Below, piece after piece: positions 1-5,678 of a stretch of 5,680 bases of DNA. This stretch comes from UBA993 sp964389365 (GTDB lineage: Bacteria; Bacillota; Dethiobacteria; DTU022): contig CAYMDO010000060.1 of assembly GCA_964389365.1 (NCBI GenBank), forward strand, positions 1 to 5,680, written 5' to 3'. The translations under genes and the position numbers were made by a program. The stretch's first letter is position 1, and every line of letters begins with the position of its first letter. The notes under the pieces are model-generated. The model had not been told where the DNA came from. It searched no databases and worked only from the letters and a program-made list of their open reading frames with translations.

Positions 1-690
1 AGCGATAATATTACGAATCAAAAAGAGTCGGGTGGCGAATGCCATAATATTAAGGACACCGAGTATGAATAAACCATACACAATCGATGTGACTAGGAGA
101 AACGTAAAACCGATCAGGAAGATCTTCTTGCGGGATGCGGAATGAATGATGATAGCAAGCAAAAAAGTCAGGACAAAAAGCGAACAGGGGTTAAAACCAT
201 CAAGCAAAGCAACCAGAACCGTAGTCAGTAAAATTGGCGCAGCCTGAAGGTCCACTTCGCCTAAAAGCGGGAGATAGACGGTACTCCCTTTTTCTTCAAC
301 CTTGCTCTTTTCGAGCGTAGTTTCAATTGCGGATAAAACCTCTTTTTGTACTGTTTCAGAAAAACCTAGCCAGTACTGATCATTATAGACCAGTGTCGGA
401 AAACCCATTGCCGCTATGCCCAGCTTACTGCTGGCCTGATCATACATCTTCCTGCCTGTTTCACTGTAAAAAACTTCGTAAATTCTAACTTCTACCGGGT
501 ATTCAGCAAAAAGCCCGATATGCTCTTCCGGCTTACTGCATACCGGGCAATGCCCCCAGAAATAATAGAGTATATTCTCTTCAATCATCAGCTCGGCATT
601 TGCATCCGCTACCGATAAAGGACTGCTTAACAACAAAACCAGAGCTGTGATCAACAGTAAAATGTTAACAATATACTTCCGATCTAAAAT
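1..690 (-). CDS. Exported thioredoxin-fold / CcdA-DsbD-like membrane protein, 5' part only
   Basis: The frame stays open for 230 codons to the window edge, so the C-terminus is missing. Numbering from an ATT codon at 690-688: residues 4-30 form a signal-anchor-like segment (Arg4, Lys5, then a Leu-rich core ending near Ala30). Residues 40-51 are a thioredoxin-type strand ending in C48-P-V-C51, and G96-F-P-T99 looks like the cis-Pro loop. From about 151 the chain turns hydrophobic, with D164-G-F-N-P-C169-S, which resembles the Cys motif of CcdA/DsbD membrane domains, and further helices near 171-183 and 189-215. By family knowledge such proteins move electrons across the membrane to extracytoplasmic thiols; the exact partner is unknown. 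It starts about 44 bp after livF with no visible terminator between them. There is no in-frame ATG, GTG or TTG upstream of the signal segment: an in-frame TAA lies at 696-694, so either ATT is the start or a base is missing in the T-run at 686-689. Confidence 0.75.
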   Translation of the reverse strand, partial: MLDRKYIVNILLLITALVLLLSSPLSVADANAELMIEENILYYFWGHCPVCSKPEEHIGLFAEYPVEVRIYEVFYSETGRKMYDQASSKLGIAAMGFPTLVYNDQYWLGFSETVQKEVLSAIETTLEKSKVEEKGSTVYLPLLGEVDLQAAPILLTTVLVALLDGFNPCSLFVLTFLLAIIIHSASRKKIFLIGFTFLLVTSIVYGLFILGVLNIMAFATRLFLIRNIIA

Positions 691-697
691 TGATTAT

Positions 698-704
698 TCA
701 CCCC
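698..704 (-). promoter_or_regulatory. Probable ribosome-binding site of the redox gene
   Basis: The minus strand reads GGGGTGA here, matching the GGTGA part of an extended Shine-Dalgarno sequence. It lies 7 nt before the in-frame ATT at 690-688, which is the main reason for placing the start there. The GTG inside this motif (701-699) is the alternative start, but its frame meets TAG after five codons (686-684) and no good site precedes it. Confidence 0.45.
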
Positions 705-734
705 GAAGCAAGCGGTTCAGCAACCGACCTAAGG

Positions 735-1451
735 TTATTTGCCTAGGTAAGCTTTAACAATACTTTCATCCTTACTCAGGTCGGCAGCATCGCCATCCAT
801 TACTATCTCACCTGTCTCGAGCACGTATCCGCGATCAGCCAATTTGAGCGCTGCCTTGGCATTCTGCTCAACCAGGAGTACTGTTGTTCCTTCGTCGTTA
901 ATCTTTTTAATAATATTCATAATAATCTGCACTAGAATAGGCGCCAATCCCATTGAAGGTTCATCTAGCATCAACACTTTAGGTTCAGTCATCAATGCCC
1001 GACCGATAGCCAACATCTGCTGTTCGCCGCCGGACAAAAATCCACCCATCTGCTTGTGACGCTCTTTCAGCACCGGAAATATTTCGAAGACGTGCTCAAT
1101 TCGCCTGTTTCGTTCAATATTGTCTTTCAGAGTAAATGAGCCAAGCTCCAGATTTTCGCGAACTGTAAGCTCTTTAAATATCATCCGACCTTCTGGCACA
1201 TGGATTACACCCATTTCGACGATCGAGTGAGGGTAATCACGTGTGATATCCTTACCCATAAAAAGGACCTGTCCGGAACTGGCCGGCACTAAACTGGAGA
1301 TAGTCTTTAACGTAGTACTTTTACCGGCGCCGTTCGCCCCGAGCAGGGTAACTATCTCGCCTTTTTTTACCTGAAAGCTGACGCCGCGTAAAGCATAGAT
1401 CTGACCATAGCGTGTTTCGACATCTTTCAGTTCCAGGACAACTTCGCTCAT
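735..1451 (-). CDS. livF: Branched-chain amino-acid ABC importer, ATP-binding protein LivF
   Basis: This is the second ATPase of the importer. It sits on the cytoplasmic face and pairs with LivG to power uptake. At 238 aa it has the usual LivF length. Visible motifs: aromatic A-loop Y15; Walker A G38-A-N-G-A-G-K44-S-T; the V85-P-E-G-R89 form of the Q-loop typical of LivF; signature L139-S-G-G-E-Q-Q145; Walker B V159-L-M-L-D163-E164-P. The switch position reads V194-E-Q196-N, with Gln where most ABC ATPases have His; E. coli LivF also has EQN there, so this is a family trait and not damage. The ATG start overlaps the livG stop (ATGA) and is preceded by AGGAGG (1459-1464) with a 7-nt spacer, which supports translational coupling. 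The ligand cannot be read from this subunit. Confidence 0.95.
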   Translation of the reverse strand: MSEVVLELKDVETRYGQIYALRGVSFQVKKGEIVTLLGANGAGKSTTLKTISSLVPASSGQVLFMGKDITRDYPHSIVEMGVIHVPEGRMIFKELTVRENLELGSFTLKDNIERNRRIEHVFEIFPVLKERHKQMGGFLSGGEQQMLAIGRALMTEPKVLMLDEPSMGLAPILVQIIMNIIKKINDEGTTVLLVEQNAKAALKLADRGYVLETGEIVMDGDAADLSKDESIVKAYLGK

Positions 1452-2227
1452 ACGGCATCCTCCTTTTCTTCCTTGCCAAGGTAGGCTTCAATTACCAGTT
1501 GGTTATCCCGGACTTCTTTGGCTGTACCTTCGGCAATTTTCGTCCCGTAATCTATTACAAATATCTTCTCCGAGATCTTCATCACCAAGCCCATATCGTG
1601 CTCGATTAAAAAAATAGTGATCTTGCGTTCGTCACGGATCCGTGCAATTAAATCGATTAACCTCGTTTTTTCTTCCCTGTTTAAGCCTGCCGCCGGTTCA
1701 TCCAGTAATAGTAATTTAGGTTGGGTGGCAAGCGCCCTCGCCCATTCAACACGCCTCTGATCGCCGTAAGGCAAATTTTTTGCCATGGTATTTTTTTTGC
1801 TGTGGATACCGACAAAATCAAGGCACTCTTCAGCTACTTCGCGAATATGTTTTTCTTCCGCCCGCTGTCCTTTTGTTCTTAAAACAGTTGAAGTGAAACC
1901 GGCATTTGTCCGGCAATGCATGCCAGACATAACATTCTCCAGCACGCTTAATTGTTTAAAGAGCCGTAAATTTTGAAAGGTGCGGGCCATCCCCTTATAA
2001 GTAATTGTGTGCGGCTTTTTATTCAATAAGCTTTCGCCATAAAACAGCATCTCACCGCTGCTGGGCTTATAAAACCCGGTAAGGCAGTTAAAAACACATG
2101 TTTTTCCGGCACCGTTTGGCCCAATAAGGCTGCGGATTGAATTTTCTTCAATTTCTATTGACAGGTTGTTTACAGCACATAAACCGCCAAAACGTAAAGT
2201 TAAGTCTTTTATCTCAAGCAGCGCCAC
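1448..2227 (-). CDS. livG: Branched-chain amino-acid ABC importer, ATP-binding protein LivG
   Basis: This is the first ATPase of the importer, 259 aa, partner of LivF beneath the LivH/LivM channel. Motifs in order: Walker A G36-P-N-G-A-G-K42-T43; Q-loop R82-T-F-Q85-N; signature in the LivG form L152-P-Y-G-D-Q-R-R159; Walker B L172-L-L-L-D176-E177-P; switch His210 in I208-E-H-D. The tail, about 228-251 (ending E247-A-Y-L-G), matches the C-terminal extension characteristic of the LivG/BCAA ATPase family. Start is GTG at 2227, chosen because it gives the standard N-terminus MALLEIKDL and has a ribosome-binding site at the right distance. One oddity: residue 44, directly after the Walker A Lys-Thr, is Cys, where E. 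coli LivG and most relatives have Thr or Ser. It starts 12 bp after the livM stop and its own stop overlaps livF. Confidence 0.95.
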   Translation of the reverse strand: MALLEIKDLTLRFGGLCAVNNLSIEIEENSIRSLIGPNGAGKTCVFNCLTGFYKPSSGEMLFYGESLLNKKPHTITYKGMARTFQNLRLFKQLSVLENVMSGMHCRTNAGFTSTVLRTKGQRAEEKHIREVAEECLDFVGIHSKKNTMAKNLPYGDQRRVEWARALATQPKLLLLDEPAAGLNREEKTRLIDLIARIRDERKITIFLIEHDMGLVMKISEKIFVIDYGTKIAEGTAKEVRDNQLVIEAYLGKEEKEDAV

Positions 2228-2232
2228 AGCAA

Positions 2233-2238
2233 CACCCC
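2233..2238 (-). promoter_or_regulatory. Ribosome-binding site that supports the GTG start of livG
   Basis: The minus strand reads GGGGTG one base after the livM stop (TAA, 2242-2240), with 5 nt to the GTG at 2227-2225. No ATG lies nearby in the livG frame. The motif resembles the GGGGTGA before the redox gene at 698-704. Confidence 0.55.
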
Positions 2239-2239
2239 A

Positions 2240-3244
2240 TTATTTTTTGGTTGATTCTAACTGTCTCACGGGCCATAGGCCCTGCGGACGGTAGAGCATC
2301 AGCATAAGAAGCACAAGGGCAAAAATAATCAGCCGGTACTGGCCGATATCCCTTGATATTTCCGGGAACAAGGTGACGATAACCGCGCCTAGCACAACAC
2401 CGGGAATCTTGCCCATGCCGCCCAAAACAACTGCCAGCAGGATCATTACTGAATGGATAAACATAAATGAGTCGGGAGATATCGCCGTCATCTTTACTGC
2501 AAAAAACGAACCGGCCACGGCACCAAAGCATGAGCCGATAATAAAAGCATAGAGCCTGGTTGAAACAACATTAATTCCCATTGCTGCAGCAGCGTCTTCG
2601 TCTTCGCGGATATATTGCCACGCCCGACCCAAACGGGAATCATGCAGCCGGTATGAAACAAAGATCGCAATAACCGAAAGGATAAAAAACATATAATAAA
2701 AATGTGAAATCTGGTTGAGCACAATACCAAAAAAAACAGGCCTTTCGATCCCGATCAGGCCAATTGCTCCACCGGTAATCCCAATATTACGCACAGTAAA
2801 CCTGATAATTTCCCCGAAACCAAGAGTAACTATAGCAAGGTAATCGCCACGTAGCCTTAATGTAGGAGCGCCGATAGCCAGGCCTGCTATGATTGCGGCC
2901 ACGATACTAAAAGGCAGGGTTGCCCAAAAGTTTATGCCATACGTTGCGCTCAAAATTCCTGTCACATACGCGCCTACTGCAAAAAAAGATGCATAACCCA
3001 AATGCAGCAGCCCGGCGAACCCGATAATAATATTTAAACCAAGGCATACCACCACGTAAAAAAACATGTTGGTCATAATTTCCTGCGTAAAGCGGCTTGA
3101 TGAGACAGGCAGATAAATTAGAAATACTGCCATCAAAGCCAGCATAGAGTAGCGCAGAACCTTGTTATCAAATAGTTCATAAAGCTTTTCAATTATAGTT
3201 TCAAAAAGATTGAGGGTTTTTTCTTTTTGTTTTATGTGTTCCAT
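2240..3244 (-). CDS. livM: Branched-chain amino-acid ABC importer, permease LivM
   Basis: This is one of the two membrane subunits forming the translocation path with LivH. It has 334 aa, within the family range. A charged cytoplasmic N-terminus (1-31) precedes about eight or more hydrophobic segments, the clearest near 32-47, 61-80, 84-100, 108-126, 182-198, 230-250, 264-292 and 303-317. Family landmarks are G69-L-N-I-I-I-G-F-A-G with H81-L-G-Y-A-S following, L129-R-L-R-G-D-Y-L-A136, and the cytoplasmic coupling loop G206-R-A-W-Q-Y-I-R-E-D-E-D-A-A-A-A-M-G-I-N225 that docks on the ATPases. The ATG start lies 6 bp after the livH stop. The nearest Shine-Dalgarno match, AAGGA, ends about 11 nt upstream, rather far, so translation may depend on coupling to livH. 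A poly-basic C-terminal tail ends the chain. Confidence 0.94.
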   Translation of the reverse strand: MEHIKQKEKTLNLFETIIEKLYELFDNKVLRYSMLALMAVFLIYLPVSSSRFTQEIMTNMFFYVVVCLGLNIIIGFAGLLHLGYASFFAVGAYVTGILSATYGINFWATLPFSIVAAIIAGLAIGAPTLRLRGDYLAIVTLGFGEIIRFTVRNIGITGGAIGLIGIERPVFFGIVLNQISHFYYMFFILSVIAIFVSYRLHDSRLGRAWQYIREDEDAAAAMGINVVSTRLYAFIIGSCFGAVAGSFFAVKMTAISPDSFMFIHSVMILLAVVLGGMGKIPGVVLGAVIVTLFPEISRDIGQYRLIIFALVLLMLMLYRPQGLWPVRQLESTKK

Positions 3245-3250
3245 AAGGCG

Positions 3251-4168
3251 CTACATCCTTTCGCTTTCTGCACGTCCAAGAATTCCCGTCGGCTTAAAAA
3301 GTAAAAAAAGAATAAGGAATACAAACGAAAACACATCATTCCAAACGGTGCCGATAAATGGAATCTGTGTGGAGAAAGACTCTAGTAAACCCAATAGCAA
3401 ACCACCGAGCATCGCACCCGGAATAATGCCGATGCCGCCGATAACAGCAGCAGTGAAAGCTTTCAAGCCGATTAAAAAACCCATGTAAAAATGGACTGTT
3501 CCGTAATAAACCCCAGCCATAATACCAGCAGCTGCGGCAAGCGACGAACCGACAAAAAAAGTAATCGCCACTATCTGGTAAACATTAATTCCCATCAGCT
3601 GGCAGGTATCCCGATCCAAAGATATGGCTCGCATGGCTTTACCGTACATGGTTCTGGTAATAAACTGATGCAAAATAAGCATCAGCAAGATCGCCGCCAC
3701 CAATAGAACGACTCGGGTTTCAGTGAGGCGCAAAGCACCGATAAAAAAATTATCGTGTGTTAAACCGGTCCTAAAAGGTTTATACTGACCGTGGGTTAAG
3801 AGCATCACCGTGTTATATAGAATCATTGATACGGCCAGTGCTGTTATCAAAATTGAAAGACGGGGCGCTTTTAGCATCGGGCGATAAGCAACCCTTTGAA
3901 TCAGGACACCAAGCAATCCAACAAGAACCATGCTGATAAGCAGCGATAAAACAATTCCCAGCCAGGCATTGCCAATTGTAGTATTGGTAAAATAAGACAG
4001 CACCACCAAGCCAACAAAAGCACCGCTCATATAGATATCGGCATGGGCAAAGTTCAGCAGCTTGATAATGCCGTAGACCATCGAGTAACCGATTGCAACC
4101 AGGCCGTAAAAGGAACCGATCAGTAAACCGTTGAACAGCTGCTGCAGAAAAATCTCCCAGAATGTCAT
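3251..4168 (-). CDS. livH: Branched-chain amino-acid ABC importer, permease LivH
   Basis: This is the other membrane subunit, 305 aa, close to E. coli LivH length. Family landmarks are the N-terminal N13-G-L-L-I-G-S-F-Y-G-L-V-A-I-G27, then Y32-G-I-I-K-L-L-N-F-A-H-A-D44, and the coupling loop G176-K-A-M-R-A, which continues through the acidic-basic D185-R-D to M192-G-I-N195. Hydrophobic segments lie near 10-34, 46-60, 68-91, 105-124, 151-169, 197-221, 232-262 and 277-291. The ATG start is preceded by AGAGGTGA (4173-4180), giving 7 nt from the GAGG core to the start. Upstream is the 13-bp hairpin that separates it from the binding-protein gene. LivM follows 6 bp downstream. I see no truncation or frameshift. 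Confidence 0.94.
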   Translation of the reverse strand: MTFWEIFLQQLFNGLLIGSFYGLVAIGYSMVYGIIKLLNFAHADIYMSGAFVGLVVLSYFTNTTIGNAWLGIVLSLLISMVLVGLLGVLIQRVAYRPMLKAPRLSILITALAVSMILYNTVMLLTHGQYKPFRTGLTHDNFFIGALRLTETRVVLLVAAILLMLILHQFITRTMYGKAMRAISLDRDTCQLMGINVYQIVAITFFVGSSLAAAAGIMAGVYYGTVHFYMGFLIGLKAFTAAVIGGIGIIPGAMLGGLLLGLLESFSTQIPFIGTVWNDVFSFVFLILFLLFKPTGILGRAESERM

Positions 4169-4186
4169 CTGCTCACCTCTTAAGAA

Positions 4187-4218
4187 GTTGCAGGCCCGGT
4201 TATATCCGGGCCTGCAAC
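4187..4218 (-). terminator. Intercistronic hairpin between livJ and livH (attenuator or mRNA stabiliser)
   Basis: The arms 4187-4199 (GTTGCAGGCCCGG) and 4206-4218 (CCGGGCCTGCAAC) are a perfect 13-bp inverted repeat with a 6-nt loop. On the transcribed minus strand it starts 18 nt after the livJ stop and ends 6 nt before the livH ribosome-binding site. Only UUCUUAA follows, a poor U-tract, so full termination is unlikely. Partial termination, or protection of the livJ message from 3' decay, would fit a gene order in which the binding protein is needed in excess. Confidence 0.7.
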
Positions 4219-4236
4219 CTTGTTTGTTTCAGTTGT

Positions 4237-5409
4237 TTATTCAGCTAAAGCCCATTTGCCATCCTGGGCAACCATGATAACAAAGTTACTTCTGCCTAGA
4301 GTGTTTTGAGGGGTAAAGAAGATCGGGCCAGTCAGTTTTTCGAATGAATCGGTAGCAGCGAGGGCGGCCTTAACCGCTTCACCGTCAAAAGAACCAGCGC
4401 GTTCGATAGCGTCCATTAACAGGTAGGTAGCATCATACATTAAACCTGCATAGGCACCCGGGTCACGCGGGAACATTTCTTTATAACCGCTGATGAAGCC
4501 CTGTGCTGCCGGCAAAAAGTCCACTACCGGGGGGGCAGTACAGTATACGCCTTCTGCATCCGGTCCAGCCAGATCGATTAACTCCTGGGCGCTGGAACCG
4601 TCACCAACCATAATTACCCCTTCATAACCATTCTGGCGCAGCTGCATAATCAACAGCGAACCAAGGCCCTGGTAAGCTGTCCAGTAAACTGCGTCAGGAT
4701 TGGCGGACATAATCTTGGTAACAACAGCCGAAAAGTCCTGAGTTCCGGTTTCCACCCTATCTTCAGTTAAAACTGCATAACCGGCAGCTTCCCATGCCGC
4801 TTTTGTCTGGTCTTTCAAGTCAACAGAAAATGCAGAACCATCGTCAACAAGAGAAATAGTCTCCACACCTAAGCCCTCAAACCACTCGATAGCTTTTGCA
4901 GCCTGAGCATCACCTGTGCTGTTGATCATAAAAGCCCAGCCCGGGTTTTCGGCAATCAGGGTTGTAGCGTTCGAGGCAGCTACAACAAATGGAATGCCTG
5001 CATCACCGTAAAGCTTCAGGGTTGGCAAAGTAGCGCCAGAGCAGTAACCGCCAACCACACCAAATACTTCTTCCGAGATCAGCTTACTGGCAGCGGCGGT
5101 AGCCATCGATGGATCGCAACCGTCATCACCGGTGGTGGTGACAATTTTATATCCGAGTACTCCACCGGCAGCGTTAATTTCCTCAACTGCGAGCAGCGCA
5201 GCGTTTTCCATGTCAACGCCATCGGCAGCTTCCGAACCAGTTGTCGGAACCATAATCCCCAAAAGCATCTCGCCTTCAAATTCACCGGCGGGCTCTCCTG
5301 TTGCGTCATCCTCTGCGGGAGTTGTCTCAGGCTGACCGCAACCGAATGTGCCAAAAACCAAAAACAGTGCCACTAACACAATCAAAAAAACATTCTTATT
5401 CTTCAACAA
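4237..5409 (-). CDS. livJ: Branched-chain (or related) amino-acid ABC importer, substrate-binding lipoprotein
   Basis: This extracytoplasmic receptor, 390 aa, is of the type I periplasmic-binding-protein family used by HAAT importers. The N-terminus has Lys3 and Lys5, a hydrophobic core 7-22 and Cys24 as the likely lipidated residue (T21-F-G-C24, a loose lipobox), then an acidic Pro/Glu/Ala-rich linker to about 45. The binding fold starts at M48-L-L-G-I-M-V-P-T-T-G-S. Cys98 (D96-G-C-D-P) and Cys123 (G121-Y-C-S-G) align with the disulfide of E. coli LivJ/LivK. Ser124 and the A145-S-N147 loop fall where LivJ grips the ligand backbone, and D270 (G269-D-G) falls near the LivJ Glu that meets the ammonium group. 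This fits an amino-acid ligand, but which one is uncertain. Start is TTG at 5409, chosen because GGGGAGGT lies 8 nt upstream and no ATG is available; a second TTG follows directly. A hairpin separates it from livH. Confidence 0.9.
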   Translation of the reverse strand: MLKNKNVFLIVLVALFLVFGTFGCGQPETTPAEDDATGEPAGEFEGEMLLGIMVPTTGSEAADGVDMENAALLAVEEINAAGGVLGYKIVTTTGDDGCDPSMATAAASKLISEEVFGVVGGYCSGATLPTLKLYGDAGIPFVVAASNATTLIAENPGWAFMINSTGDAQAAKAIEWFEGLGVETISLVDDGSAFSVDLKDQTKAAWEAAGYAVLTEDRVETGTQDFSAVVTKIMSANPDAVYWTAYQGLGSLLIMQLRQNGYEGVIMVGDGSSAQELIDLAGPDAEGVYCTAPPVVDFLPAAQGFISGYKEMFPRDPGAYAGLMYDATYLLMDAIERAGSFDGEAVKAALAATDSFEKLTGPIFFTPQNTLGRSNFVIMVAQDGKWALAE

Positions 5410-5417
5410 TTTTAATG

Positions 5418-5425
5418 ACCTCCCC
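5418..5425 (-). promoter_or_regulatory. Strong ribosome-binding site fixing the TTG start of livJ
   Basis: The minus strand reads GGGGAGGT, with an 8-nt spacer to TTG at 5409-5407 and 11 nt to the second TTG at 5406-5404. The first TTG is therefore preferred. No ATG or GTG occurs between this site and the coding frame. Confidence 0.8.
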
Positions 5426-5496
5426 TTGATTTTGGGTTTTGTCCCGGTTTCTTAATGCTATTGAAAAAAGCAACCGTTTACAGATAAAAATAATGC

Positions 5497-5505
5497 ATCA
5501 TACCA
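5497..5505 (-). promoter_or_regulatory. Candidate promoter P2 (extended -10) for the liv operon
   Basis: The minus strand reads TGGTATGAT, an extended -10 (TGn followed by TATGAT, 5/6 to consensus). No good -35 is seen at 17 bp (GCTAAG). Transcription would start near 5490 and give an untranslated leader of about 80 nt before livJ. It is weaker than P1 and judged by eye only. Confidence 0.35.
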
Positions 5506-5542
5506 AACTGATACTTTATCTTAGCGCAGCTCCCCCCTTTAC

Positions 5543-5584
5543 TTAAAAACAGTAGAAGGAAAATATTAGCATATCTATTTTCAA
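5543..5584 (-). CDS. Possible 13-codon leader peptide upstream of the liv operon
   Basis: A TTG start at 5584-5582 opens a 13-codon frame ending in TAA (5545-5543), encoding MKIDMLIFSFYCF. It is supported by a ribosome-binding site (GGGAGGTGA) as good as that of livJ, about 20 nt after the predicted P1 start. Such a small ORF with such a strong site, in the leader of an amino-acid operon, suggests a regulatory leader peptide. The codons include two Ile, one Leu and three Phe, but no run of a single amino acid as in classical attenuators, and I find no convincing terminator/antiterminator pair after it. It could also be a chance ORF in AT-rich DNA. No function is assigned. Confidence 0.35.
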   Translation of the reverse strand: MKIDMLIFSFYCF

Positions 5585-5586
5585 CC

Positions 5587-5595
5587 TCACCTCCC
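5587..5595 (-). promoter_or_regulatory. Strong ribosome-binding site before the leader ORF
   Basis: The minus strand reads GGGAGGTGA, almost fully complementary to the 16S 3' end. The GGAGG core (5594-5590) is 5 nt from the TTG at 5584. The only ATG in this frame (5572) is 17 nt away, too far to be the main start. The site is over 175 nt upstream of livJ, so it does not serve livJ directly. Confidence 0.5.
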
Positions 5596-5611
5596 TTGCT
5601 GTTTTAAATAA

Positions 5612-5620
5612 ATTATATCA
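5612..5620 (-). promoter_or_regulatory. Candidate promoter P1 (perfect extended -10) for the liv operon
   Basis: The minus strand reads TGATATAAT, a perfect TATAAT with the upstream TGn of an extended -10. The -35 at 17 bp is GCCTGA (5635-5640), a poor match, as is common for extended -10 promoters, and it overlaps the small inverted repeat at 5638-5653. The start would be near 5605, giving a leader of about 195 nt that contains the 13-codon ORF. Confidence 0.5.
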
Positions 5621-5637
5621 AAAAATGTAACTGCTCA

Positions 5638-5653
5638 GGCTGATTTTTCAGCC
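5638..5653. repeat. Small 6-bp inverted repeat (hairpin GGCTGA-TTTT-TCAGCC)
   Basis: The two 6-bp arms are perfectly complementary around TTTT. It could be read in three ways: an operator overlapping the -35 zone of P1, the end-of-gene hairpin of a minus-strand neighbour beyond the window (no adjacent U-tract supports this), or a boxB-like stem just 5' of the plus-strand boxA motif. Short stems of this kind also occur by chance. Confidence 0.35.
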
Positions 5654-5665
5654 ATTAAGCATTTC

Positions 5666-5678
5666 GTTCTTTGAAAAC
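5666..5678 (+). promoter_or_regulatory. boxA-like antitermination motif, as in Gram-positive rRNA leaders
   Basis: The plus strand reads GTTCTTTGAAAAC. This matches the boxA core found in Bacillus and clostridial rRNA leaders and spacers (TGTTCTTTGAAAACT type), where NusB/S10 bind the RNA. A stem-loop 12 nt upstream recalls the boxB-boxA order of rRNA leaders. If real, an rRNA operon or its leader should follow to the right, divergent from the liv operon. I see no convincing plus-strand promoter between 5500 and 5660, and no rRNA is inside the window, so this rests on the motif alone. Confidence 0.45.

Noticed and set aside
1085..1450. LivF Gln at the switch-His position as a defect
   Set aside because: E. 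coli LivF also carries Glu-Gln-Asn at this place, so it is a trait of the subfamily and not a lesion.
2214..2730. Alternative-frame minus-strand ORFs of 105 and 78 codons inside livM
   Set aside because: They overlap the well-supported LivM frame and show no coherent hydrophobic or motif pattern; they are frame shadows.
5132..5335. Plus-strand ORF of 67 codons inside livJ
   Set aside because: It is antisense to a clearly conserved coding frame, rich in Ser/Ala/Pro as expected from complement reading, and has no ribosome-binding site or family features.
5464..5475. Intrinsic terminator at GGTTGC followed by six T on the minus strand
   Set aside because: The T-run is present, but no upstream GCAACC partner exists to form the stem.
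5478..5501. Second mini-ORF MMHYFYL on the minus strand
   Set aside because: Seven codons, no usable ribosome-binding site, and its start overlaps the P2 -10 hexamer. It is most likely chance.
5553..5572. CodY-type operator (AATTTTCWGAAAATT) in the leader
   Set aside because: Only partial resemblance (ATATTTTCC without the second half). Matches of this quality are expected by chance in AT-rich DNA.
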